Below, in pieces: positions 46,194 through 54,795 of a DNA stretch of 64,000 nucleotides; position 1 is the first letter of the stretch, and each line of letters begins with the position of its first letter. This DNA comes from Comamonas terrae (GTDB lineage: Bacteria; Pseudomonadota; Gammaproteobacteria; Burkholderiales; Burkholderiaceae_C): the NCBI RefSeq assembly GCF_001544075.1, contig NZ_BCNT01000003.1, positions 372,001 to 436,000 on the forward strand, in the 5' to 3' direction. Under the pieces are notes generated by a model that saw nothing but the letters and a program-made list of their open reading frames with translations, searched no databases and was not told where the DNA came from. A program made the translations under genes and the position numbers.

Positions 46194-46862
46194 GTGGAAC
46201 TGTCTGAACTTATACAAACCGTACTCATCTACGCCCTGCCGGTGCTGTTCGCCATCACCATCCATGAGGCAGCGCACGGCTATGCGGCACGCCATTTCGG
46301 CGACAACACGGCGGCCATGATGGGGCGCATCACGCTCAACCCCATCAAGCACATCGATCCCGTCGGCACCATCCTGATGCCGCTGCTGCTGTACTTCGCG
46401 ACCTCGGGAGCCTTTCTGTTCGGCTATGCCAAGCCCGTGCCCGTGCGCTTCGACCAGCTGCGCCATCCCAAGCGCGACATGATCTGGGTAGCGCTGGCCG
46501 GCCCGGCCTCCAATTTCGTGCAGGCGCTGCTGTGGGGCGTTGCGCTGGTCGTGCTCGTGGGCGCGGGCCTGAACGAGCGCTTCTTCCTGGAGATGTGCCG
46601 CGCCGGCATTCTGGTCAATCTGGTGATGTGGGCGTTCAACCTGTTTCCGCTGCCGCCGCTGGATGGCGGCCGCATCCTGGTCGGCCTGCTGCCATGGAAG
46701 CAGGCCCATGCCGTGGCCCGCATCGAGCCCTACGGCTTCTTCATCGTCATGGCCCTGGTGATCGCCGGCGTGGTGGGCAGCTACTGGCTGCGCCCGCTGA
46801 TGAACCTGGGCTACGGCGCCATCGATCTGGTTCTTTCCCCCCTGATTGCCTTGCTGCGCTGA
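46194..46862 (+). CDS. M50 family site-2-protease-like membrane metalloprotease
   Basis: 222 residues from GTG 46194. The zinc motif HEAAH is in the first membrane helix (FAITIHEAAHGYAARHFGD), and the third ligand lies in NLFPLPPLDGGRI. About five to six helices are visible. It is the short form without PDZ or CBS domains, which is common in bacteria and mostly of unknown substrate. It precedes trpS by 42 bases in the same direction. Confidence 0.93.
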   Translation: MELSELIQTVLIYALPVLFAITIHEAAHGYAARHFGDNTAAMMGRITLNPIKHIDPVGTILMPLLLYFATSGAFLFGYAKPVPVRFDQLRHPKRDMIWVALAGPASNFVQALLWGVALVVLVGAGLNERFFLEMCRAGILVNLVMWAFNLFPLPPLDGGRILVGLLPWKQAHAVARIEPYGFFIVMALVIAGVVGSYWLRPLMNLGYGAIDLVLSPLIALLR

Positions 46863-46904
46863 GCGCCCGGCGATAGACCGACCGTATTTCGCAGACCTTC
46901 TGTT

Positions 46905-48209
46905 ATGAGCACCACCCGTTTCCTGACCGGCATCACCCCCAGCGGCACGCCCCATCTGGGCAATTACGCAGGCATGATGCGCCCCGCCATCCTCGCCAGC
47001 CGTGCCCCGAATGTGGAGAACTTCTACTTTCTGGCCGACTACCACGCACTGATCAAGTGCCAGGATCCCGACCGCGTCCAGCGCTCGACCATCGAGATCG
47101 CGGCCAGCTGGCTGGCCGCCGGCCTGGACCCCGAGCATGTGACCTTCTACCGCCAGTCCGACATCCCCGAGATCCCGGAGCTGACCTGGTTTCTCACCTG
47201 CGTGACCGGCAAGGGCCTGCTCAACCGCGCCCATGCCTACAAGGCTTCCGTGGACAAGAACCATGCCGCCGGCGTGGATCCTGACGACGGCGTGACCGCC
47301 GGCCTGTTCATGTATCCCGTGCTGATGGGCGCCGACATTCTGGTGTTCAATGCCCAGAAGGTGCCCGTGGGCCGCGATCAGGTGCAGCACCTGGAGATGG
47401 CGCGCGACATGGCCTCCAGCTTCAACCACATCTACGGCGGCGACTACTTCACCCTGCCCGAGGCCGTGGTCGAGGAAAGCGTGGCCACGCTGCCCGGCCT
47501 GGACGGCCGCAAGATGAGCAAGAGCTACAACAACACCATCCCGCTGTTCGCGCCGCGCGAGCAGCTCCGCAAGCTCATCAACAGCATCACCACCGACTCG
47601 CGCGCGCCCGGCGAGCCCAAGGAAGTCGAAGGCTCGGCCCTGTTCCAGATCTACCAGGCCTTTGCCAGCGAAGAGGAAACCGCCGCGCTGCGCCAGCAAT
47701 ATGCCGAAGGCATTGCCTGGGGCGATGCCAAGCAGGTGCTGTTCGAGCGCATCGACCGCGAGATCGCGCCCATGCGCGAACGCTATGAATACCTGATCTC
47801 CCACCCGCAGGAGCTGGAAGACATTCTGCAGGCGGGCGCCGCCAAGGCCCGCAAGCTCGCCACGCCGCTGCTGCGCGAGCTGCGCAGTGCCGTGGGCCTG
47901 CGCAACCTGGCCAGCACGGCGACCCAAAAGAGTGCCAAGGCCGCCAAGTCGGCCCTGCCGCAGTTCAAGCAGTACCGCGAGACGGACGGACTCTTCTACT
48001 TCAAACTCGTGGCCGGCGACGGCCGGCTGCTGCTGCAGAGCCAGGGCTTCACGGCCCCCAAGGACGCCGGGCAGAGCATCGCCCGGCTGCAGCGCGAAGG
48101 CGCGGCGGCCCTCTCGGACCTGCAGGACCGGCTGCGGCCGGTGGACGGCGTGGCCGAAGCACAGGTGCTGTCGGCGCTGCAACAGCTGCGCGAGGCGGCC
48201 GAGCAGTAA
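46905..48209 (+). CDS. trpS: Tryptophanyl-tRNA synthetase with C-terminal extra domain
   Basis: 434 residues, about 100 longer than E. coli TrpRS (334). The class I motifs are TGITPSGTPHLGNYAG and GRKMSKSYNN. Specific TrpRS blocks such as YPVLMGADILVF and VGRDQVQHLEMARD are present. After about residue 345 a linker (TQKSAKAAKSALPQ) leads to an extra domain, with TDGLFYFKLVAGDGRLLLQSQGF and GQSIARLQREG, which resembles DUF1508/YegP modules. The extra domain could add RNA or protein contacts; that is inference. It lies after the M50 gene. Confidence 0.96.
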   Translation: MSTTRFLTGITPSGTPHLGNYAGMMRPAILASRAPNVENFYFLADYHALIKCQDPDRVQRSTIEIAASWLAAGLDPEHVTFYRQSDIPEIPELTWFLTCVTGKGLLNRAHAYKASVDKNHAAGVDPDDGVTAGLFMYPVLMGADILVFNAQKVPVGRDQVQHLEMARDMASSFNHIYGGDYFTLPEAVVEESVATLPGLDGRKMSKSYNNTIPLFAPREQLRKLINSITTDSRAPGEPKEVEGSALFQIYQAFASEEETAALRQQYAEGIAWGDAKQVLFERIDREIAPMRERYEYLISHPQELEDILQAGAAKARKLATPLLRELRSAVGLRNLASTATQKSAKAAKSALPQFKQYRETDGLFYFKLVAGDGRLLLQSQGFTAPKDAGQSIARLQREGAAALSDLQDRLRPVDGVAEAQVLSALQQLREAAEQ

Positions 48210-48294
48210 AGTTAGACTGCACAACGGAGGACAGCCCGCCGCAAGCATGGCGGGCCCTATCGGAAACCTCGCTTTTTTGCGGAAGGGAATATCA

Positions 48295-49011
48295 ATGCGT
48301 ATTGCTGCCTTGGACGACGATCCTTTGCAACTGGACATGCTGGTCCAGGTGGCGACGGAAAGCGGTCATAGCTGCCACACCTACCTCAAGGGGGCCGCCC
48401 TGCAGCAGGACCTGCGCCGCGAAAGCTTCGATCTGCTGATCGTGGACTGGCAGCTGCCCGACATGCAGGGCACGGATCTGGTGCGCTGGGTGCGCAGCCA
48501 GGTCAGCAAGGAGCTGCCCATCCTCTTCATCACCTTCCGCAGCGAAGAATCGGACATCATCGAAGGCCTGGCCTGCGGCGCCGACGATTTCATGATCAAG
48601 CCCGTGCGCGCCGGCGAGCTGCGCGCGCGCATTGCGGCGCTGCTGCGCCGCGCCTATCCCGTTCCGGCGCAAAGCGTGCTGGAGTTCGGCCCCTACCGTT
48701 TTCTCACCGCGACCAACAGCATCGAGATCAACGGCCAGCCCGTGGACGTCACGCACCGCGAATACACGCTGGCGCTGACGCTGTTCCAGAACCAGGGCCG
48801 CCTGCTGTCGCGCGACCATCTGCGCGAGGTGGTCTGGGGCCACAACTCCGAAGTGCAGTCGCGTTCGCTGGATACCCATGTCTCGCGCCTGCGCACGCTG
48901 CTGAACTTGCGGGCCGGCCAGCCCTATGCGATCTCGGCCGTCTACGGCTATGGGTACCGGCTGGACGTTCCCGATGCCGGCGATCCAGCCCCGGCTGCAG
49001 CCAGCGCCTAA
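48295..49011 (+). CDS. OmpR-family response regulator
   Basis: 238 residues from ATG 48295 (GGAAGGG upstream). Receiver domain: acidic pair DDD at residues 7-9, phospho-acceptor Asp51 (IVDWQLPD), and lysine in FMIKPVRAGEL. The C-terminal winged helix has VDVTHREYTLALTLFQNQGRLLSRDHLREVVWG and SLDTHVSRLRTLL, so it binds DNA. It is the first of three same-direction genes with the LysM/FecR protein and the CHASE2 kinase, and is probably the partner of that kinase. Confidence 0.94.
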   Translation: MRIAALDDDPLQLDMLVQVATESGHSCHTYLKGAALQQDLRRESFDLLIVDWQLPDMQGTDLVRWVRSQVSKELPILFITFRSEESDIIEGLACGADDFMIKPVRAGELRARIAALLRRAYPVPAQSVLEFGPYRFLTATNSIEINGQPVDVTHREYTLALTLFQNQGRLLSRDHLREVVWGHNSEVQSRSLDTHVSRLRTLLNLRAGQPYAISAVYGYGYRLDVPDAGDPAPAAASA

Positions 49012-49079
49012 GCGCAGCAGCGGCCTGGCGGCGGATCCGTTGCCAGGTCGTTTCCCTCATCCCCACCCCCTACCGCTTC

Positions 49080-50879
49080 ATGCCACCAACCGCCTTCTCT
49101 CCAAGCTTTCCACGCCCAACGCTGCAGCGCCCGCTGCGCGGCCGGCCCTGGCTGGCAGTTGAGCTGGCTGCAGGGCTGACCGGCCTGGGCAGCCTGCTGG
49201 CCAGCACCGCAGCGCTGGCGCAGATCACGCCCCTGCCGCGCGGCGGCGACGTGATTGCGCACCGGGTGGTGGCTGGAGACACGCTGGAGCAGCTCGCGGC
49301 CCGCTATCTGGGCGACTACCGCCAGTGGTCGGCGCTGCAAAGCCACAACAAGGTTCCCGATCCTTACCGCCTGCGCCCCGGCTCGGTGCTGGAGATCCCG
49401 CTGAACCTGCTGCGCGCGGCCACGGCCTCGGTGGAATTCGTGCATGGCGACGTGCGCTCGCGCTCGCTCAGCCATCCGGGCGACGCCGGCGCGGGCCAGC
49501 CCGTGCAGACCCCCGTACAAAAAGGCCAGCTGCTGCAGGAAGGCGACTCGCTCAAGCTGGCGCCGGACTCCTTTGTCGCCGTCAAGCTGGCCGACGGCTC
49601 GCTGGTGCGCGTGCAGGCCGAATCCGAAGTACAGCTGCGCCAGATGCGCCGCAAGGGCCGCGCCGGCACGCTGCAATCGGTGCTGGATCTGCGCGAAGGC
49701 GCCCTGGAGGCTTCGGTCCCCAAGCAGGCCAATGGCGAGCGCCGCTTCGAGGTGCGTACGCCGGCGGCCTCCACCAGCGTGCGCGGCACCCGTTTTCTGG
49801 TGTTCAACGATGCCGATGGCCGCACGGCTGCCGCGGTGGACGAAGGCTCGGTGGCCGTGCGCGCGGGCCAGCCCTCGGCATTGCTGCATCCGGGCCAGGG
49901 TGTCTCCGTCACGGCCGACGGCCAGGTGGGCGCCCCCCGCAAGATGCTGCCGGCCCCCGACGTTTCTGCGTGGCCGCAACTGGCCGAGGATGCAAGCTGG
50001 GTCAGCCTGCCCCTGCCCACCCTGCCTGGCGCCATACGCTATCAGGTCCAGCTGGCGCAGGACGCGTCCATGGACCAAGTGATACGCAGCGGGCTCTTCA
50101 GCCAGTCGCCTGCACGCCTGACCGGCGTGGACGATGGCAGCTATGTGGTCGCCATCCGCGCGCTGGATGCCAACGGCATCCCCGGCGCACGCAGCCTGCA
50201 TTCTTTGCGCGTCAAGGCCCACCCCGTGCCGCCGCTGTACGAGTCGCCTGCGGCCGACGCCACCATCGGCCTGGGACAGACCGGCCTGAGCTGCACCAAG
50301 GTGGCGGAAGCCTCGGCCTACCGCATCCAGGTCGCGGCCGCCGACGGCGACTTCGCGCAGCCCCTGGTCGATGCCTCCGCGCTCCAGGACTGCGCATTGC
50401 CGGCCGAGGCACTGGCCGGGCTAGCCCCGGGCGCCTACCGCTGGCGCGCCGCCAGCCTGCGTACCCTGGCGGACGGCCGCATCGACCAGGGCCCGTTTGC
50501 CGCCGCGCAGGCCGTGAAGCTGGCCCCGCCGCCCCCCCAGCCGTCCGGCGATGCCCTGCAGATGGGCGGAGGTCCTGGTGAAGGCAGCCGCACCATCCGC
50601 TGGAGCGGCGAGCCGGGCCAGCGCTACCACATCGTTGTCGCCAGCGAGCCCGGCTTTGCCGCGCCGCTGGTGGACACCTGGGTGGATGAGCCGCAGTGGA
50701 GCACGCAGGAGCTGCCCGCCGGGTCCTACTACCTGCGCCTGCAGGTACAGGACAGCAACGGGCTGCGCAGCAATTTCTCGGCCGCGCGCCAGTTCCAGAC
50801 CGGCAGCTGGGTCACCGACGGCGGCGGCCAGATGCTGACTTCCGGCGATGGAGCACGGCTGCAGCGCCAGCAACCTTGA
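49080..50879 (+). CDS. Secreted LysM and FecR domain protein
   Basis: 599 residues. A signal sequence is visible up to about residue 48 (LAAGLTGLGSLLASTAALAQ). A LysM-type peptidoglycan-binding domain follows (residues about 58-106, HRVVAGDTLEQLAARYLGD and LRPGSVLEIP). A FecR domain covers about 140-285 (LQEGDSLKLAPDSFVAVKLADGS, FEVRTPAASTSVRGTRFLV, DEGSVAVRAG). Residues about 300-590 contain repeated fibronectin-III-like units (GAIRYQVQLAQD, ASAYRIQVAAAD, GQRYHIVVASEP). It should sit in the periplasm on the cell wall. Between a response regulator and a CHASE2 kinase, it may present a signal to that kinase. Confidence 0.92.
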   Translation: MPPTAFSPSFPRPTLQRPLRGRPWLAVELAAGLTGLGSLLASTAALAQITPLPRGGDVIAHRVVAGDTLEQLAARYLGDYRQWSALQSHNKVPDPYRLRPGSVLEIPLNLLRAATASVEFVHGDVRSRSLSHPGDAGAGQPVQTPVQKGQLLQEGDSLKLAPDSFVAVKLADGSLVRVQAESEVQLRQMRRKGRAGTLQSVLDLREGALEASVPKQANGERRFEVRTPAASTSVRGTRFLVFNDADGRTAAAVDEGSVAVRAGQPSALLHPGQGVSVTADGQVGAPRKMLPAPDVSAWPQLAEDASWVSLPLPTLPGAIRYQVQLAQDASMDQVIRSGLFSQSPARLTGVDDGSYVVAIRALDANGIPGARSLHSLRVKAHPVPPLYESPAADATIGLGQTGLSCTKVAEASAYRIQVAAADGDFAQPLVDASALQDCALPAEALAGLAPGAYRWRAASLRTLADGRIDQGPFAAAQAVKLAPPPPQPSGDALQMGGGPGEGSRTIRWSGEPGQRYHIVVASEPGFAAPLVDTWVDEPQWSTQELPAGSYYLRLQVQDSNGLRSNFSAARQFQTGSWVTDGGGQMLTSGDGARLQRQQP

Positions 50880-50900
50880 ACCTCCTGCGCGCTCGCTCAT

Positions 50901-50992
50901 AAAAAAGGAGCTGCTACCGCTTGCCGCCACATGACTTCGGTGATCCATTACATTGAAGTCCAATGAATACAGGCGCCAGCAGCTCCTTTTTT
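50901..50992. repeat. Palindromic element with terminator-like ends
   Basis: AAAAAAGGAGCTGCT (50901-50915) and AGCAGCTCCTTTTTT (50978-50992) are perfect 15-base inverted arms. Inside lie ACCGCTTG and an inner CATTG...CAATG pair. It fills the gap between the FecR gene and the kinase gene and could work as a terminator in either direction. Same core as the elements at 3.6 and 26.3 kb. Confidence 0.78.
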
Positions 50993-51014
50993 TCAAACAG
51001 CCAGAGCAACCACC

Positions 51015-53378
51015 ATGTCCGAGCCCACCGCCGACGAACCAATCAGCCGTCGCCAGAGCTTGCGCAAGGACTGGCTATGGCTTAGCGCCTTTCTGCTGGC
51101 ACTGGTCTACTGGCTCAGCGGACCGGGCCAGCTGGCGCGCGTGAACGGGCTGATCCAGGACACCTCCAACTGGCTGCACCAGCGCCAGGCCTCCAGCGAC
51201 ATCGTCATCATCGCCATCGACGATGCCAGCATCGCCGCGATAGGCCGCTGGCCCTGGCGCCGCGCCCTGCATGCGGCCGTGCTGGAGCATGTCGCCAAGG
51301 GGTCGCCGCGCGCCATCGGCATGGACGTGGTCTTCAGCGAGGAAGACCTGGACTACCCCGGCGACGACCTGCTGCTGCAGCGCGCGCTGCAGCACAGTGG
51401 CAAGGTGGTGCTGCCCATCACGCGCAATGCGCCAGGCCTGTCCATGCCGCCGCTGCAAAGCCTGGCGCAATCGGCCGCGGCGCTGGGCCATACGCAGCTG
51501 CCCGTCGATGCCGACGGCGTGGTGCGCCGCTTCTACGCCCAGGAGGGCGAAAAGCCCTGGTGGCACATGGCCATGAGCCTGCACTGCGTGGGACAGAGCG
51601 GACACGCCTGCACAGGAGCCGATGCGCCAGCCGGTGCGGCTCCCACCGCCGCCTGGCAACGCCGCCAGGCGCGGATCATCGCCTTTGCGCATGCCGCGCA
51701 GGACAAGCAGCGGCAACACCTGTCGCCCTTTGTCACCTACTCCTATATCGACGTTCTGCGCGGCGACATCCCGGCTGCGGCCTTTCGTGGCAAATACGTG
51801 CTCATCGGGGCCACCGCCGCAGGCCTGGGCGAGAAGTTCACCGCGCCGCTGCGCACCAGCACACGGCCCATCTCCAACGTGGAGATGCTGGCCCACATCC
51901 TCAACGGCGTGCTGCAGGACACGCACCTGGAGCTGGCCTCGCCCACGCTCAACCGGGCGCTCAATCTCGTTCCCGTGGCGCTGGGCCTGCTGGCCCTGGC
52001 CTGGCTCGGCCCCTCGGGCGGACTGATCGCCTGCACCGCGCTGGCTTTTACCTGCCTGCTGGCTGCGGGCCTGTTGCCGCGCTGGACCCAGATTCAGACG
52101 GCGCCGGCCGCGGCACTCATGGGACTGGCCCTGGCCTATCCGCTCTGGAGCTGGCTGCGCCTGCGCGCTGCCGCCCGCTTTCTGGCCATGGAACTGCGCG
52201 ACCTGCAAAGCCAGGGCCTGCCCGTGCTGCCCGCAGGCGCACTGACCGTGGACGCGCTGGACCAGCGCATTGCCGCCGTGGAACAGGCCTCGCACCAGTT
52301 GCGCGCCCTGCACCACTTCGTCAGCGAAAGCCTGCGCCAGCTGCCGTCGGCCACCTTTGTCAGCGACCGGCAGGGCCGTCTGCTGCTGGCCAATGCCGCA
52401 GCCCATGCCTACGCCCACAGCCTGGGCCATGCGCTGCAGGCAGGCGATGATCTGCCGCGCGTGCTCGGCGGCCTGTCCGGCCAGGGCAGGGACAACGCAC
52501 GCCACAACACCCCCATGCAGCCGCTGCTGACTCGCGAAGCGCTGCAGCAAGGACTGCTGCCGCCGCAAAGCGAAGGACGCGACGCCCAGGGCCGCGCGCT
52601 CATGCTGCTGTCGCAGCCTTTCCAGGCGCCGCCCACCTCGGGCTGGCTGCTCACCCTGGTCGACATCAGCGACCTGCGCAGCGCCCAGGCCCAGCGCGAC
52701 CAGGCCATGCAGTTCATCTCGCACGACATCCGCACGCCCATAGGCGCCATCATCACCCTGCTCGAAATGCAGCGCTCCCCTTCCGATCCCACGGCAGATA
52801 CCGGCGACAGCACTGCGCTGCTGCAGCGCATTGAAAGCTATGCCCAGGCCTCGCTGCAGCTGGCCGACGATTTCGTGCACCTTGCCCGGGCGCAGGAACA
52901 GAGCCTGCGCAGCGAAGCCCTGGATCTGGGCCTGCTCGCCGACCAGGCCGTGGCCGACTGCTGGGCCTTGGCGCAGAAGCAGGGCATGGCGCTGCAGATG
53001 GCACTGCCCGAGCATGAGGCCCTGGTGCAGGGCGATCCCGGCCTGCTGCACCGCGCCGTCGTCAATCTCCTGAGCAATGCCATCAAGTACGGCAAGCCGC
53101 CGCAGGCAGATGCCGGCGCCACCGTGGAATGCTCCATCGTGCACCCACCCGGCTTCTGGGGCGTGGCCGTGCGCGATCACGGCACTGGCATGGACAAGCA
53201 GGCACTGGCCCGCCTGAGCCAGCCTTTCGAGCGCCTGCAGCAGCACCGCCGCACGGACGGCGTGGGCCTGGGCCTGGCCTTTGTCCGCACCGTGGCCGAG
53301 CGCCATGGCGGCCGGCTCCAGATCACCAGCCAGCCCGGGCAAGGCAGCTGCTTCACGCTGCTGATCCCGCAGGCCTGA
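51015..53378 (+). CDS. CHASE2-domain sensor histidine kinase
   Basis: 787 residues. One helix near residues 20-38 leads to an extracytoplasmic CHASE2 domain (SSDIVIIAIDDASIAAIGRWPWRR, GMDVVFSEED, FRGKYVLIGATAAGLGEKFTAP). Three further helices follow around 315-385. A PAS-like region (about 430-550, SATFVSDRQGRLLLANAAA) precedes the kinase core: H-box QFISHDIRTPIGAI with His570, N-box VNLLSNAIKYG, DHGTGMD and GVGLGLAFVRTVAERHGG. It probably phosphorylates the OmpR-type regulator at 48.3 kb. The palindromic element ends 22 bases before its start. Confidence 0.94.
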   Translation: MSEPTADEPISRRQSLRKDWLWLSAFLLALVYWLSGPGQLARVNGLIQDTSNWLHQRQASSDIVIIAIDDASIAAIGRWPWRRALHAAVLEHVAKGSPRAIGMDVVFSEEDLDYPGDDLLLQRALQHSGKVVLPITRNAPGLSMPPLQSLAQSAAALGHTQLPVDADGVVRRFYAQEGEKPWWHMAMSLHCVGQSGHACTGADAPAGAAPTAAWQRRQARIIAFAHAAQDKQRQHLSPFVTYSYIDVLRGDIPAAAFRGKYVLIGATAAGLGEKFTAPLRTSTRPISNVEMLAHILNGVLQDTHLELASPTLNRALNLVPVALGLLALAWLGPSGGLIACTALAFTCLLAAGLLPRWTQIQTAPAAALMGLALAYPLWSWLRLRAAARFLAMELRDLQSQGLPVLPAGALTVDALDQRIAAVEQASHQLRALHHFVSESLRQLPSATFVSDRQGRLLLANAAAHAYAHSLGHALQAGDDLPRVLGGLSGQGRDNARHNTPMQPLLTREALQQGLLPPQSEGRDAQGRALMLLSQPFQAPPTSGWLLTLVDISDLRSAQAQRDQAMQFISHDIRTPIGAIITLLEMQRSPSDPTADTGDSTALLQRIESYAQASLQLADDFVHLARAQEQSLRSEALDLGLLADQAVADCWALAQKQGMALQMALPEHEALVQGDPGLLHRAVVNLLSNAIKYGKPPQADAGATVECSIVHPPGFWGVAVRDHGTGMDKQALARLSQPFERLQQHRRTDGVGLGLAFVRTVAERHGGRLQITSQPGQGSCFTLLIPQA

Positions 53379-53411
53379 AGCAGGTCTTTTTTGACAACGA
53401 CAGAAACGAAA

Positions 53412-53441
53412 AAGCCTTGAAATCTTTCGACTTCAAGGCTT
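53412..53441 (-). terminator. Terminator after the tRNA-Arg gene
   Basis: AAGCCTTGAA (53412-53421) pairs with TTCAAGGCTT (53432-53441). Read on the minus strand it is followed by TTTTTC, eight bases after the tRNA CCA end. It also lies 33 bases behind the kinase stop on the plus strand. Confidence 0.85.
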
Positions 53442-53448
53442 TGCGTTT

Positions 53449-53525
53449 TGGTGCGGCTGGCAGGAATCGAACCCACGACCCCTTGGTTCGTAGCCAAGTA
53501 CTCTATCCAGCTGAGCTACAGCCGC
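53449..53525 (-). tRNA. tRNA-Arg (anticodon ACG)
   Basis: 77 bases including an encoded CCA. Acceptor GCGGCTG/CAGCCGC, D-arm AGCTCAGCTGGATAGAG, anticodon stem CTTGG/CCAAG with loop CTACGAA giving anticodon ACG, and T-arm GTGGGTTCGAATCC. A34 should be deaminated to inosine to read CGU, CGC and CGA. A TAGAAT hexamer (minus strand, 53541-53536) lies 11 bases upstream and may be the -10 element. Confidence 0.96.
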
Positions 53526-53600
53526 AATACGATGTATTCTAGCAGCAGTCCCGAGGCCTCCAGACCAAACTGCAAACTTTTTTGCAAAAGAGCAAAGAAA

Positions 53601-53629
53601 AAGCCTGCTGGCATGGCGCCAGCAGGCTT
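53601..53629 (-). terminator. Terminator after the CAT-anticodon tRNA
   Basis: Perfect 12-base arms AAGCCTGCTGGC (53601-53612) and GCCAGCAGGCTT (53618-53629); on the minus strand a TTTTTC run follows. It separates the two tRNA genes, so they are likely transcribed apart. Confidence 0.9.
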
Positions 53630-53639
53630 GGGCATTGTC

Positions 53640-53716
<77 letters not shown>

Positions 53717-53758
53717 GACACCGGCAGCTGCCGGAAAAAAACTTCGCTATTGTAGGGC

Positions 53759-54766
53759 CTAACGCTTGTGGCTCAAGGCATTGCTCACCAGTTTGGACGT
53801 GATGTCCACAATCTGGATCATCTTGTCGTAGTGCATGCGCGTGGGACCGATCACGCCCAGCGTCCCGACGACCTGGCCATCGAGTTCATAGGGCGCGCTG
53901 ACCACGGACAGTTCCTCGAACGGCACGGTCTGGCTTTCGCCGCCGATATAGATGCGCACGCCCTCGGCCTGGCTGGAGAAGTCCAGCAGACGCAGGATCT
54001 GGGTCTTCTGCTCGAACAGGTCGAAGGCGCGCCGCAGATTGCCCATGTCGCTGGAGAAATCGCTGACCGACAGCAGGTTGCGTTCGCCGGCGATCACCAC
54101 ATCCTCTTTCTCGTTGCCGCTCATCACTTCTGCGCCGACATTCACGGCCGCCTGCATGAGCTGGGCCACTTCACCGCGCAACCGCTCCACCTCGCCCTTG
54201 ATGCGCGTGCGCACCTCCTCCATGGCCAGTCCTGCGTAGTTGTGGTTGAGGAAATTCGCGGCCTCGATGAGCTGGGACGCCGTGTAGTCCACATCGGTGA
54301 AGATCACGCGGTTCTGCACATCGCCTTCGGGCGAGACAATGATGACCAGATAGCGGCGCTCGGAAAGACGCACGAACTCAATGTGCTTGAACACCGAGCT
54401 GCGGCGCGGCACCATGACCACGCCCACGAATTGCGAGAGGTTGGACAGCAGGTTGGCCGCATTGGCAATGACCTTCTGCGGCTGCTCTGGCATGAGTTCG
54501 GGCGCCACAAAGCCGGCACGGTCCACGGTGAGCATGGTGTCCACGAATAGCCGGTAGCCCCGGGCCGTGGGGATGCGGCCCGCAGACGTGTGCGGACTGG
54601 CGATCAGCCCCAGCTCTTCCAGGTCTGCCATCACATTGCGTATCGTGGCAGGCGACAATTCGAGGCCGGACGCGCGGGAAAGGGTGCGCGAACCCACCGG
54701 CTGGCCGTCGGCGATATAACGCTCGATCAGCGCTTTGAGCAGTAACTTGGCACGTTCGTCGAGCAT
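53759..54766 (-). CDS. hrcA: Heat-inducible transcription repressor HrcA
   Basis: 335 residues. The N-terminal winged helix has [46 protein letters not shown], followed by [20 protein letters not shown], both signature blocks of HrcA. The C-terminus carries [18 protein letters not shown]. HrcA binds CIRCE elements in front of groE or dnaK operons and depends on GroEL. No CIRCE (TTAGCACTC-N9-GAGTGCTAA) is seen near this gene, so it does not seem to control itself here. It is divergent from nadK with 29 bases between the starts. Confidence 0.97.
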   Translation of the reverse strand: MLDERAKLLLKALIERYIADGQPVGSRTLSRASGLELSPATIRNVMADLEELGLIASPHTSAGRIPTARGYRLFVDTMLTVDRAGFVAPELMPEQPQKVIANAANLLSNLSQFVGVVMVPRRSSVFKHIEFVRLSERRYLVIIVSPEGDVQNRVIFTDVDYTASQLIEAANFLNHNYAGLAMEEVRTRIKGEVERLRGEVAQLMQAAVNVGAEVMSGNEKEDVVIAGERNLLSVSDFSSDMGNLRRAFDLFEQKTQILRLLDFSSQAEGVRIYIGGESQTVPFEELSVVSAPYELDGQVVGTLGVIGPTRMHYDKMIQIVDITSKLVSNALSHKR

Positions 54767-54795
54767 GTAATGATTTTAATGATGTAATTTCCCAA

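Noticed and set aside
48234..48255. Terminator between trpS and the response regulator gene
   Set aside because: GCCCGCC/GGCGGGC can pair, but no T-run follows and the next gene starts 40 bases on; only a weak hairpin.
45753..48338. Minus-strand open frame of about 860 codons opposite the M50 and trpS genes
   Set aside because: Antisense to two clear genes and without recognisable domains.
51075..53342. Minus-strand open frame of about 750 codons opposite the CHASE2 kinase gene
   Set aside because: Antisense shadow of a clear kinase gene, with compositional bias only.
53721..53734. CCGGCAGCTGCCGG as a terminator of hrcA
   Set aside because: On the hrcA strand the T-run comes before, not after, the palindrome, so it lacks terminator layout.
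54767..54795. CIRCE element in front of hrcA
   Set aside because: The 29-base gap to nadK holds no TTAGCACTC/GAGTGCTAA repeat.
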